From NCBI GenBank assembly GCA_003165855.1, contig PMXH01000494.1, positions 1-10,730 on the forward strand: 10,730 bases of DNA, given 5' to 3'. The notes beneath the pieces are model-generated. The model had not been told where the DNA came from and searched no databases. It was given only the letters and a program-made list of their open reading frames with translations. The translations under genes were made by a program, and so were the position numbers. Shown piece after piece: positions 1-7,043 of this stretch (position 1 is the first letter of the stretch; the number at the start of each line of letters is the position of its first letter). This DNA comes from Acidobacteriaceae bacterium (GTDB taxonomy: Bacteria; Acidobacteriota; Terriglobia; Terriglobales; Acidobacteriaceae).

Positions 1-1
1 G

Positions 2-270
2 GTTGGTGCGGCGTCCGGGGCTCAAGCTCAGTCACCCTCAACATTGCAAAATGAAGAGGGAAGGTCAGCAAGGGTCTATAGCAAAGCGCTGGTCGAGGAG
101 AACGGGAAGCCCAGTCGAAGGCAGGATAGAGTTCCGAGGCGTTGAGTAGGTTTGTCCGGTTGGCGGTAAGCCCGGAGCCCGAGCAAAGATCGCATGCAGC
201 GCGCCCGCAAGGGAAGCAGCACAGCAGGTCAAGCAAGGGTCTAACGCGAGCTACTGGCCGAGACGAATGG
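2..270 (+). pseudogene. Possible 3' end of a left-edge coding region plus a decayed duplicate
   Basis: One frame is open from position 2 to a TGA at 143-145 (47 codons, no start seen), ending in a polar, basic tail (SRRQDRVPRR). The segment at 64-105 recurs imperfectly at 228-270. The offset is exactly 165 nt, or 55 codons, so both copies sit in the same frame. Codon by codon, copy 1 reads ARVYSKALVEENG and copy 2 reads ARV-stop-RELLAETNG, where TAT has become TAA and most other changes fall at third positions or are conservative. That pattern suggests both were once coding and the second has decayed. I recognise no family. It could instead be a non-coding repeat, because 47 open codons are weak evidence in GC-rich DNA. 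Confidence 0.3.
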
Positions 271-297
271 ACCCAACACCACCTCGGAACTCTCTAT

Positions 298-327
298 TTT
301 TTTGAGCACTTCTTTTTTGAGCACTTC
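298..327. repeat. Perfect tandem repeat, two copies of a 15-bp unit
   Basis: The unit TTTTTTGAGCACTTC occurs twice head to tail (298-312 and 313-327). It lies just downstream of the RND pump stop codon, as read on the minus strand. There it appears as two A-tracts each preceded by GAAGTGCTC. No stem precedes the tract, so it is not a standard intrinsic terminator. Nothing else in 1-343 beyond this and the decayed duplicate looks functional. Confidence 0.85.
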
Positions 328-343
328 TGCCCACTTCCCCCTG

Positions 344-3300
344 CTAATCCACATGCTCCCCTTCCGCCATAAAGCTCTGCTCCGACGGTGGCAGTCGATC
401 CCCAGGCCGCGCCCAGAACACGTACAATGTCGGCCATAGTATCACGCTCACCAGTAATTCCACGATCAACCCGCCCACAATCACAATCGCAAACGGACGC
501 TGCGAATCTGACCCAATATCGTGCGACATCGCCGCCGGCAGCAGCCCGAGCGTCGCCACGATCATCGTCATCATAATGGGACGCAGCCGCAGCGCCGCGC
601 CTTCCTTTGCCGCCTCGCGCACCGGCAGCCCGCGCGTGCGCAGCTGGTTGATGTATTCCACCATGATCACGCCAATTTCCACCGACACTCCGATCAGCGC
701 CAGAAATCCCAGCCCGGACGACACGCTGAAATGCGTCCCCGTCAGCAACAGGCTGAGAAATCCACCCAGCGGCGAAAGCGCGACCACCGCCAGGATCAGG
801 AATACCCACTTCCACGATCCAAACGCCGAATAGAGGATGAACGCCATCAGCAGCAGCGTAATCGGCACAATGAACGCCAGCCGGCGGTTGGCGCGCTGCT
901 GGCTTTCATATTCTCCGGTCCAGTCGAGGTGATAGCCTTCGGGAAACTGCACCTTCTGCCCTACTTCTTCAATCGCCTGCCGCACCGTGCTGCCCAGGTC
1001 GCGCCCGCGCACGCTGTACTTGATGGCGATGTATCTCGAATTGCCTTCGCGGTAAATCGTGGACGCGCCGTCATCCAGCGTGATATGGCTCACCTGGCTC
1101 AGCGCCACCCGCTCGCCCGACGGCGCAAGAATGCGGATGTTGCCAATGTCCTCGACGGTCCTGCGGAACTGCGGCTGGTAGCGCACGGTCAAGTCATAAC
1201 GCTGCTCGCCGATCAGAATCTGGCTCACAGCCTTCCCACCCACCGCGCCTTCCACCGCATCCTGAATATCGCTCACGTTGATGCCGAAACGATCCGCGGC
1301 CGCGCGATCCACCACCAGATTCACATTCGGCTGCCCGCGCACCTGGAACGTGCCCAGGTCGGCTACGCCAGGAATCTGGCTCATCACGTTCTGCATCTCC
1401 TCCGCTTTTTGTTCCAGCGTCTTCAAGTCGCGCCCGAACAGTTTCACCGCCAACTCGCCCTTCACGCCGCTGACCGCTTCCTCCACGTTGTCAGAAATCG
1501 GCTGCGAAAAATTCCAGTCCACGCCGGGAAACTTGCTCAGCGCCGCATCCATCGCCGCAATCAGTTCATCCTTCTTGTGATATTCCTTCCTCCACTCTTC
1601 CCGCGGCCGCAAATCGACGAAGAACTCCGTGTTGTAAAAACCACTGGCGTCACTCCCGTCATCGGGACGCCCCACCTGGCTCACCACCTGCGTCACTTCC
1701 GGAAACGCCGCCAGCACCAGCCGCGCCTTGTCCGCCAGATCAATGCCCGCCGTCGGTCCCGTGCTAGGTGCCAGCGTCCCACGCACCCAGACCGCGCCTT
1801 CATCGAGATGCGGCAAAAATTCCGACCCGATGATTCCGCTGAAAACCAGACCCAGCATCGCCGCCATAGCCAGCAGCCCCATCCCGAGAGTCAGCTTGAT
1901 GTGGTCGAAGCACCAGTCCAGCGACCGCCCGTAGCTGCGATTCAGCCACTCCAGCACCGGGTTCCGCCACTCCTTCATTTCGCTGCTGAACAGCATGCTG
2001 CACAGCACCGGCGCGATGAACAGAGCGAACACCAGCGCCCCCAGCAGCGCAAACGCAACCGTCCACGCCATGGGACTGAACAATCGTCCCTCTACTCTTT
2101 GCAAAGTAAAAATCGGCAGGTAGGAAACGATGATGATAATGCGCGCGAAAAACACCGGCTTCTGCACCTCGTGCGCCGCCTGCGCAATAATCTCCATGAA
2201 CGACTTCTTCCGGTCGCCGAATGCAGTGTGGCGCAGAATGTTCTCTACCATCACCACCGACCCATCCACCACCATGCCGAAGTCGAGCGCGCCCAGCGAA
2301 AGCAGGTTCGCCGGAATCTGCCGCAGATCCAGCAGAATCGCCGCAAACAGAAGCGAGAAGGGAATCGTGATCGCGACAATCAAAGCGCTGCGCACGTTCC
2401 CCAGGAACAAAAACAAAATCAGCGTGACCAGCAACACTCCGTCCGTCAGATTTCGCAGTACCGTGTGCGTGGTGTGCTTCATCAATTCACTACGGTCCAG
2501 ATGCGGAACAAGCTTCACTCCCACGGGCAACAGTCCGCGGTGCCCGTTCGTTCCGTTCAACTCATCGATCTTGTTATGCAACGCGGCCAGTGTGGTTTCC
2601 GCTACCGCCCCCTTGCGCAATAGCACAATGCCTTCCACCACGTCATCTGAATCGATGATCGTTCCATCCTCTTTATGGATGGCCTTGCCCAATTGTCCCA
2701 GCCGCACTTTCGGCGCCTGCACCACCTGCCCCAAGTCCCGCACCCGTACTGGAGTTCCGCCCTGCACCTTCACCACCGTCGCGGCAATATCGTCGGTGGT
2801 CTCCATCAATCCCACAGCGCGTACATTCAGCGCCTGTTCGCCGCGCTCGATAAATCCGCCGCCGGCATTGATGTTGTTCGCCGCCAGCGCCGTCTCCACC
2901 TGCGCCAGCGATAGCCCGTACGACACCAGCTTCCCCGGATCGACCTGCACCTGGTACTCGCGCGTCGGCCCGCCAAATGGATTCACATCCACAATGTTCG
3001 GCACCGACTTCAACTGGTTCACCACAAACCAGTCATTCAGCGTCTTCAACTCCATCACGTCGTATTTCGGATTCGTGCTGGTCAACGTGTAGAACATGAT
3101 CTGCCCGGTCGGACTGTAGTCCGGCCCAATCCCCGGGTTCACTCCCGGCGGCAGCGTCACCTGCTGCAGCCGGTCGAGCACTTCCTGCCGCGCGTTGAAC
3201 GTCGTGATGTCATCGTCGTAGATGATCGTGATCATCGACAGCCCCGACAGCGACACCGACCGCAGATGGGTCAGATGCGCCACGCCGTTCAACTCCACTT

Positions 3301-3508
3301 CGAGCGGGACTGTGATCTGCTGCTCCACTTCCTCTGCCGCATGTCCTGGCCATTGCGTGATGATCTGCGCGTAGGTGTCGGCCACGTCGGGATAGGCTTC
3401 AATAGGCAGGTTGTGAAACGAAATGATTCCCCACACGAACAGCACCAGCGCTCCGCCCAGAACCATCAGGCGGTTGCGCAGCGCGAAATCTATCATCACG
3501 CGGATCAT
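344..3508 (-). CDS. czcA: CzcA/CusA-family heavy-metal efflux RND pump
   Basis: Inner-membrane proton-driven RND pump of the heavy-metal efflux (HME) class, which moves metal ions from the periplasm or cytoplasm into the adaptor/outer-membrane channel. At 1054 residues it has full family length. It starts with the amphipathic leader and TM1 (about 10-32), followed by the typical NLPIEAYPDV. A periplasmic loop runs to about 340, TM2-6 lie at about 350-510, a second periplasmic loop follows from GSEFLPHLDEG (561-571), and TM7-12 occupy about 870-1035. TM4 carries the charged relay D409-F-G, D415-G and E422-N expected for proton coupling. DFG..VDG..VEN is the form known from CzcA-type divalent-cation pumps, whereas CusA-type pumps differ here. 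After LDEG the chain reads VWVRGTLAP with no methionine, unlike CusA's cleft methionine. The ATG directly follows the adaptor's TAG stop, so translation is probably coupled. The specific ion (Zn, Co, Cd, Ni or other) cannot be read from sequence. Confidence 0.95.
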   Translation of the reverse strand: MIRVMIDFALRNRLMVLGGALVLFVWGIISFHNLPIEAYPDVADTYAQIITQWPGHAAEEVEQQITVPLEVELNGVAHLTHLRSVSLSGLSMITIIYDDDITTFNARQEVLDRLQQVTLPPGVNPGIGPDYSPTGQIMFYTLTSTNPKYDVMELKTLNDWFVVNQLKSVPNIVDVNPFGGPTREYQVQVDPGKLVSYGLSLAQVETALAANNINAGGGFIERGEQALNVRAVGLMETTDDIAATVVKVQGGTPVRVRDLGQVVQAPKVRLGQLGKAIHKEDGTIIDSDDVVEGIVLLRKGAVAETTLAALHNKIDELNGTNGHRGLLPVGVKLVPHLDRSELMKHTTHTVLRNLTDGVLLVTLILFLFLGNVRSALIVAITIPFSLLFAAILLDLRQIPANLLSLGALDFGMVVDGSVVMVENILRHTAFGDRKKSFMEIIAQAAHEVQKPVFFARIIIIVSYLPIFTLQRVEGRLFSPMAWTVAFALLGALVFALFIAPVLCSMLFSSEMKEWRNPVLEWLNRSYGRSLDWCFDHIKLTLGMGLLAMAAMLGLVFSGIIGSEFLPHLDEGAVWVRGTLAPSTGPTAGIDLADKARLVLAAFPEVTQVVSQVGRPDDGSDASGFYNTEFFVDLRPREEWRKEYHKKDELIAAMDAALSKFPGVDWNFSQPISDNVEEAVSGVKGELAVKLFGRDLKTLEQKAEEMQNVMSQIPGVADLGTFQVRGQPNVNLVVDRAAADRFGINVSDIQDAVEGAVGGKAVSQILIGEQRYDLTVRYQPQFRRTVEDIGNIRILAPSGERVALSQVSHITLDDGASTIYREGNSRYIAIKYSVRGRDLGSTVRQAIEEVGQKVQFPEGYHLDWTGEYESQQRANRRLAFIVPITLLLMAFILYSAFGSWKWVFLILAVVALSPLGGFLSLLLTGTHFSVSSGLGFLALIGVSVEIGVIMVEYINQLRTRGLPVREAAKEGAALRLRPIMMTMIVATLGLLPAAMSHDIGSDSQRPFAIVIVGGLIVELLVSVILWPTLYVFWARPGDRLPPSEQSFMAEGEHVD

Positions 3509-4825
3509 CTATTTCTTCTCCGCCACTTCGGTCGAAAACTCCAGCGCGTTCGCCACCACTTCATCGCCCGCCTTCACGCCCTCGCGAATCTCCTGCATAC
3601 CATCCGGAGCCAACCCATCCCCTTGCACGGCCACCCGCCGAAAATTGTTTCTGCCGTCCTTGCGGAAGACCCAGTCTCGATCGTGCAAACGCATGATCGC
3701 GGTTGCGGGAACCACTATGCGATCCGTGGTCTTGCGGGAGCGGAACTTCGCCACCGCAAACATCCCCGGACGCAGTGCACCCTCTGGATTCGCCAGCACA
3801 ATCCTCACCTTTGCCGACCGCGTCGTTGGATCAAGCACCCGCGAAATGTCCGCTACCGTTCCGCGAAACGCGCGCTCCCCAAAGGCATTCAGCCGGATTT
3901 CTGCCGCATCGCCCACATGCACGTCGCCCAGATCGTTCTCAAATACGTCGCACACCACCCACACCTCGCTAAGATCGGCGATGGTAAACAGATTCGGCGT
4001 ATTGTCCAGGCTCTTCACGCCTTCAAATCCCGCGACGTTCTGCTCCACAATCGTTCCCGCCACCGGAGCGCGCAAATCGATCAGCGGACTCGGATGCGCC
4101 GGGTCCGCGCCCAACACCCGCACGTGCTGTTCCGCAGTCGACACATCCACCTTGGCCTTGTCCTCCAGATCCTGCGCCGTCTCCAGATCCTTCGCGGCAA
4201 CCGCACCCTTGTCGTAGAGCATCTGCGCGCGATCCAGCGCCTTGCGCGACAGCACTTCATCCGTCACCGCCTTCTGATAGTCCGCCATCGCCGCCGCCAG
4301 GTCCGGACTCGAAATCACCAGCAGCGTCTGCCCTTTCTTTACCGAGTCTCCCAGCTTCACCTTCAGATCGATCACCCGCCCTCCGCCGAGCGAGGTCACA
4401 TGGATCGTCCGGTTCACATCCGGAGTCACCGTCCCGTTCGCCGTCAGCTCGGTCGGCAGCGCCCGCGTTTCCGCCTTCGCCGTCCTAAACAATTGCGGAT
4501 CCTCCACCGAAAACACATCGGGATCGACCGTCACCGGAGCCTTGCTCACCGCCGCCGGCGTCTCCTTCGAACAACCCGCCGCAGCCATCAGGGCCGCGAA
4601 AACAAGCAACCCAGCAAATCTCGAAGTGATCGCGAACAATCCAAGCCTTGTCGTCCCGAGCGAAGCGAGGGAACATGGTTTCGCCGGCACAACCGACGCA
4701 GCCCTCTTCACTCCACTGCCTGCACAACCGTGGAAGAGCGGCGCTTCAGCGCCGCGTAAGGCACCCACACTCGACCGGGGCTTCAGCCCCTGTGGTCGTA
4801 TTCTGCGTTCACCGTCCATCTTCAT
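3509..4825 (-). CDS. RND periplasmic adaptor (HlyD/CusB/CzcB type), lipoprotein with repeat-derived N-terminus
   Basis: Membrane-fusion adaptor linking the RND pump to the outer-membrane channel. In the 438-residue reading, a hydrophobic stretch (about 63-84) ends in MAAAGC with C85 as lipidation candidate; A at -3 is less usual than L. Then come a barrel-sandwich half (about 128-177, GGGRVIDLKVKLGDSVKKGQ), an alpha-hairpin (about 178-241), the second lipoyl half (LRAPVAGTIVEQNVAG), a beta-barrel (ALRPGMFAVAKF) and a membrane-proximal C-terminal domain. No methionine cluster like that of CusB precedes the first domain. The start is a puzzle. ATG 4825 overlaps the tolC-like stop as ATGA and has a GAGG seven bases upstream, but it puts 62 repeat-encoded residues ahead of the signal peptide. 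A TTG at 4639 (MFAITSRF...) would give a normal signal peptide. The gene is certain; its start is not. Confidence 0.93.
   Translation of the reverse strand: MKMDGERRIRPQGLKPRSSVGALRGAEAPLFHGCAGSGVKRAASVVPAKPCSLASLGTTRLGLFAITSRFAGLLVFAALMAAAGCSKETPAAVSKAPVTVDPDVFSVEDPQLFRTAKAETRALPTELTANGTVTPDVNRTIHVTSLGGGRVIDLKVKLGDSVKKGQTLLVISSPDLAAAMADYQKAVTDEVLSRKALDRAQMLYDKGAVAAKDLETAQDLEDKAKVDVSTAEQHVRVLGADPAHPSPLIDLRAPVAGTIVEQNVAGFEGVKSLDNTPNLFTIADLSEVWVVCDVFENDLGDVHVGDAAEIRLNAFGERAFRGTVADISRVLDPTTRSAKVRIVLANPEGALRPGMFAVAKFRSRKTTDRIVVPATAIMRLHDRDWVFRKDGRNNFRRVAVQGDGLAPDGMQEIREGVKAGDEVVANALEFSTEVAEKK
4652..4674. repeat. Short dispersed repeat, TCCCGAGC...GAGGGA type
   Basis: The stretch TCCCGAGCGAAGCGAGGGA (4654-4672) has TCCC/GGGA ends. 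It resembles the element at 7946-7975, which shares TCCCGAGC and an end in GAGGGA. It lies inside the extra N-terminal part of the adaptor reading frame, where it encodes CSLASLGTTR. From memory, elements of this look are dispersed in many copies through acidobacterial genomes; that cannot be verified from one window. Confidence 0.55.
4738..4790. repeat. Bipartite hairpin element, copy 1
   Basis: Two perfect stem-loops separated by 21 nt: GCGGCGCT-TC-AGCGCCGC (4738-4755) and GGGGCT-TC-AGCCCC (4777-4790), the latter flanked by GACC and GGTC. The stem sequences differ, but both share the CTTCAG apex. The centres are 37 nt apart. The element is read through in frame as part of the adaptor N-terminus (KPRSSVGALRGAEAPLF). 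It resembles REP-type palindromes in size and design, but no associated transposase is in the window. Confidence 0.75.
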
Positions 4826-6123
4826 TGCATAACCTCGCGCCCCACCGCCAGATTCAACTGTGCCGCCGCCGTCAAATACGATCCCACCAGGTTCACGTAA
4901 CTCAATTCCACCGTGCGGTACTCACTCTCCGCATTTATAAAGTCCAGCAGCGACGCTCCTCCATGCCGGTAGGAAAAGAAAATCGTGTCCCGCACCCGCA
5001 CCGCCTGCGCCAGATATTTCTGTTTATAAGGCCGCAGCAGAATCAGATTGCTGTTCAATGTGGCGTAGGCCGAATCCACGTCGCTGAACACCTGCGCCTG
5101 CGCCGCATCCCGCAGCCTTTCATTGCGCGTGATGTCGATCTTCGTGCGCAGCTTCTCTCCCTGATTCCGGTCAAAGATCCGCAGCGGAAAATTCACTCCC
5201 ACCCCGATATACGCATCGATCGGAGGATTCCTGCCCACGTCGAAGCTGATCGTCGGATCCGTCGATCCGTTCGCTTCCGCCAGTTTGTAGTCGGTCTGCG
5301 CCTTATCCACTGCCTGCACCGCCGCCTTCAGATCCGGCCGCGTATCCAACGCGGTTTGCCGGTAAGAATCCAAAGCTTCGATCTGATCGTTGAAGTCAAA
5401 CACGCCCGCCACATCGAACTGCTCCACCGGAGTGCGGTCGTTGAGCAGCGTGAGCAGGTCGATCTTCGCCGTCCGCAAATTCACGTCCGCCGTTTGCAAA
5501 TCCGATTCGTACTGCACCCGCTGCAACTCCAGCCGGTCCAGATCGATCTGCGCAATGTCCCCCGCCTCGAACCGGTCCCGGCTGATTTTCAATACGTGGT
5601 CGTAGTAATCCAGATTGTTCTTAGCCACGCGCAGCACTTCTTTGGCCTGCAGTATCTGCACAAACGCTCCCCGCAAATTGAACAGAAGATTTCTGTTCAG
5701 GTCGTCCTGTTGCGAGATGCCGATCGCCGTTGCCTTCTTCGCGCTCTCCGTCCGCAACTCGCGCTTGTGCGCCCGCTCATGCAGATAGCTCACCGTCGCC
5801 GAGGGCAGCCAGTAAGCAAACGGCCCATGCGGGGGCCCGCCCGGAAACGGATCGATCTGGTCCGCCAGCAGCCCCAGATTCGGATTCGGCCGGAAATGCG
5901 CCGTAATCTCCTGCGCCTCCAACTCGCTGATATTCAATTTCCCCGCCAGCAGCGTGGGATTATTCAGCTCCAACCGGTCTTTCACCTGCTCCCAGGTCCA
6001 AACGTGGGAAGTCCAGGCCTGCGGCGGCGCCGTCGTCGTCGGCGCAGTCTGCGGCGCCACCTGCGCCGCGGCCAGGCCCGCAACAACCGCCAGAAGTAAG
6101 AACCACCAAAATGTTCGAAGCAT
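4822..6123 (-). CDS. TolC-family outer-membrane channel (CzcC/CusC-like) of the efflux operon
   Basis: Outer-membrane efflux protein that forms the trimeric exit duct for the adaptor and pump encoded behind it. The 433-residue product starts with a signal peptide (MLRTFWWFLLLAVVAGLAAA, cleavage about residue 20) and lacks the lipidated cysteine of CusC. Two repeated OEP halves follow. The first (about 43-230) contains long helices such as RGAFVQILQAKEVLRVAKNNLDYY cut across the first half, and the second (about 250-430) contains DTRPDLKAAVQAVDKAQ and the SLLDFINAESEYR helix typical of CzcC-like proteins. The start at 6123 is supported by AGGGAG five bases upstream (6129-6134). It is the first gene of the operon, and its TGA overlaps the adaptor ATG. 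The 378-bp region upstream should carry the promoter. Specificity comes from the pump rather than from this protein. Confidence 0.93.
   Translation of the reverse strand: MLRTFWWFLLLAVVAGLAAAQVAPQTAPTTTAPPQAWTSHVWTWEQVKDRLELNNPTLLAGKLNISELEAQEITAHFRPNPNLGLLADQIDPFPGGPPHGPFAYWLPSATVSYLHERAHKRELRTESAKKATAIGISQQDDLNRNLLFNLRGAFVQILQAKEVLRVAKNNLDYYDHVLKISRDRFEAGDIAQIDLDRLELQRVQYESDLQTADVNLRTAKIDLLTLLNDRTPVEQFDVAGVFDFNDQIEALDSYRQTALDTRPDLKAAVQAVDKAQTDYKLAEANGSTDPTISFDVGRNPPIDAYIGVGVNFPLRIFDRNQGEKLRTKIDITRNERLRDAAQAQVFSDVDSAYATLNSNLILLRPYKQKYLAQAVRVRDTIFFSYRHGGASLLDFINAESEYRTVELSYVNLVGSYLTAAAQLNLAVGREVMQ
4833..4836 (-). promoter_or_regulatory. Ribosome binding site supporting the upstream adaptor start
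   Basis: GAGG on the minus strand lies seven bases before ATG 4825, inside the end of the channel gene. With the ATGA overlap it looks like a normal coupled start. This is the main argument for initiation at 4825 despite the long repeat-encoded leader that follows. For the alternative TTG at 4639 only a weaker AAGG with a six-base spacing is visible. Confidence 0.5.
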
Positions 6124-6230
6124 CGAGACTCCCTACAATCACCGCAGCCTGCCCCTCACCTCAAAACTCTCCGGTAGAGACGTTGCTTGCCATGTCTTGC
6201 CGCCATTTACTGCCCTCTGCGGCCAATGTT

Positions 6231-6274
6231 CGATTCGTATCAGGGCATCGCGCGATTCGTATCAGGGCATCGCT
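6231..6274. repeat. Tandem duplication of 22 bp
   Basis: CGATTCGTATCAGGGCATCG followed by CG or CT occurs at 6231-6252 and again at 6253-6274, with 21 of 22 positions identical. The second copy runs directly into the left stem of the hairpin GGCATCGCT-TC-AGCGATGCC. So the 5' flank and left half-stem of the bipartite element have been duplicated, possibly by slippage or an incomplete insertion or excision. Confidence 0.85.
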
Positions 6275-6317
6275 TCAGCGATGCCGCATGAGCCGAAATC
6301 AAGAACGCCTTTAGGCG
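6266..6317. repeat. Bipartite hairpin element, copy 2
   Basis: Two perfect stem-loops: GGCATCGCT-TC-AGCGATGCC (6266-6285, 9-bp stem) and CGCCT-TT-AGGCG (6306-6317, 5-bp stem), separated by 20 nt. The centres are 36 nt apart, and the apexes are CTTCAG and CTTTAG, as in copy 1. The primary sequence of stems and spacer differs from copy 1, so architecture and apex are what is conserved. It lies in the leader of the efflux operon. Confidence 0.75.
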
Positions 6318-6501
6318 CTGCGTGCTGGACTTGAGCCGACTCAAAGTGGCTTCAACACTATCGCTGGTGCAAACCGCACCTTTTAAAGAGTATCCCCGCC
6401 GTAACGATTTCCTAAAGATGAGGAACGCCCGCTGCGGATTTCCTACTGCCTCCGACCAGCGATTCAGCAAAACGGCCACTCTGTAAGGATGATTCGGCGA
6501 A

Positions 6502-6930
6502 CTACCCGAGGAGGGAACTAGGCGGCGCCCGCCCGCCATGCCAATCGCAGGGCCCAGTCAGCGGAGCCAAACATGCAACCGAAACTTCCAGCCGCCCAGC
6601 TTCCGGAGCAGCCAGCCACACCGCGCTCGCCACCACCGCCGGTGCCCCTTGCAGCCGGTTTACCCAGGCCGAATTCTTATCGCTTCCCGCCTGCCGCACC
6701 GAGCGCTTGCTGCTGGCCGACTCTTCCATCTCAGCCCGCATCGCATGCAAATCGTCCGACGCCGAGATCACCGGAAACAGCAGAACCAGCGCACATCCCA
6801 GCGCCAGCAAACATTGCAGCGCAGTTACTCCGCGCCCCAGCCGCAGTCCTGCATCCCGCCGCCACAGCCAGTAGGCCGGTAGCGCCAGCAGCACCCAAGC
6901 GAGATTGAGCAGCAATTCCATTCCTGGCAT
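6502..6930 (-). CDS. Small two-helix membrane protein, function unknown
   Basis: I can assign no function. In the 142-residue reading a hydrophobic segment (about 4-22, MELLLNLAWVLLALPAYWLW) is followed by a basic stretch, then a second membrane helix (about 35-53). ISASDDLHAMRAEMEESASSKR follows directly after it; I recall similar DDLHAM-type segments in small acidobacterial membrane proteins, which is recollection rather than a search. The C-terminal part (about 95-142) is weakly hydrophobic, rich in alanine and glycine, and contains two cysteines. The start is uncertain: ATG 6930 lacks a clear ribosome site, and a second ATG at 6921 fits the helix better. It is co-oriented with the efflux operon 378 bp downstream but probably separate from it. 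The opposite strand is also open here, but only as proline-rich shadow frames. Confidence 0.65.
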   Translation of the reverse strand: MPGMELLLNLAWVLLALPAYWLWRRDAGLRLGRGVTALQCLLALGCALVLLFPVISASDDLHAMRAEMEESASSKRSVRQAGSDKNSAWVNRLQGAPAVVASAVWLAAPEAGRLEVSVACLAPLTGPCDWHGGRAPPSSLLG

Positions 6931-7043
6931 TCAAAACCGGCGCGAGCAAGATCGGCAAAACCTAAGTCATTCTTGCAAAAACCTTAAATTCAAGTCAACG
7001 TGACCACCGTACCCGCATCCCACTCCGAAGCCCGAAGCCGCCC

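Larger units (their letters stand above)
6124..6501. other. Intergenic leader of the efflux operon, repeat-rich, no gene seen
   Basis: This 378-bp stretch between the small membrane protein gene and the channel gene should hold the efflux operon promoter (minus strand), but no convincing -35/-10 pair stands out. A small symmetrical CTCT-CCGGT-AGAG at 6167-6179, about 45 bp before the channel start, could be an operator; it is short and may be chance. GTAGAGACGTTGC at 6174-6186 resembles one arm of another dispersed palindrome that I recall from related genomes. The middle holds the 22-bp tandem and the bipartite hairpin. A weak GGTGC/GCACC stem with TTTT follows at 6366-6384. A minus-strand reading frame across 6240-6539 is mostly repeat sequence and is not called. 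Confidence 0.6.

Noticed and set aside
142..372. 76-codon plus-strand frame near the left edge
   Set aside because: It crosses the tandem 15-bp repeat (FFEHFFFEHF) and overlaps the pump's stop. The composition is not protein-like, and the codon-aligned duplicate supports a different frame.
521..2623. 700-codon plus-strand open frame opposite the RND pump
   Set aside because: It lies fully antisense to a certain RND gene, is rich in Arg, Gln and His as expected from reverse reading of GC-rich codons, and has no domain or ribosome site. The same applies to the long plus-strand frames at 2130-3092, 3266-4759 and 4648-6099.
6366..6384. GGTGC/GCACC stem followed by TTTT
   Set aside because: The stem has only 5 bp and there is no upstream plus-strand gene to terminate, so it is probably chance.
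6240..6539. 99-codon minus-strand frame in the efflux leader
   Set aside because: Its second half is the 22-bp tandem and bipartite hairpin, and its N-terminal part overlaps the end of the small membrane protein gene. There is no ribosome site and no recognisable domain.
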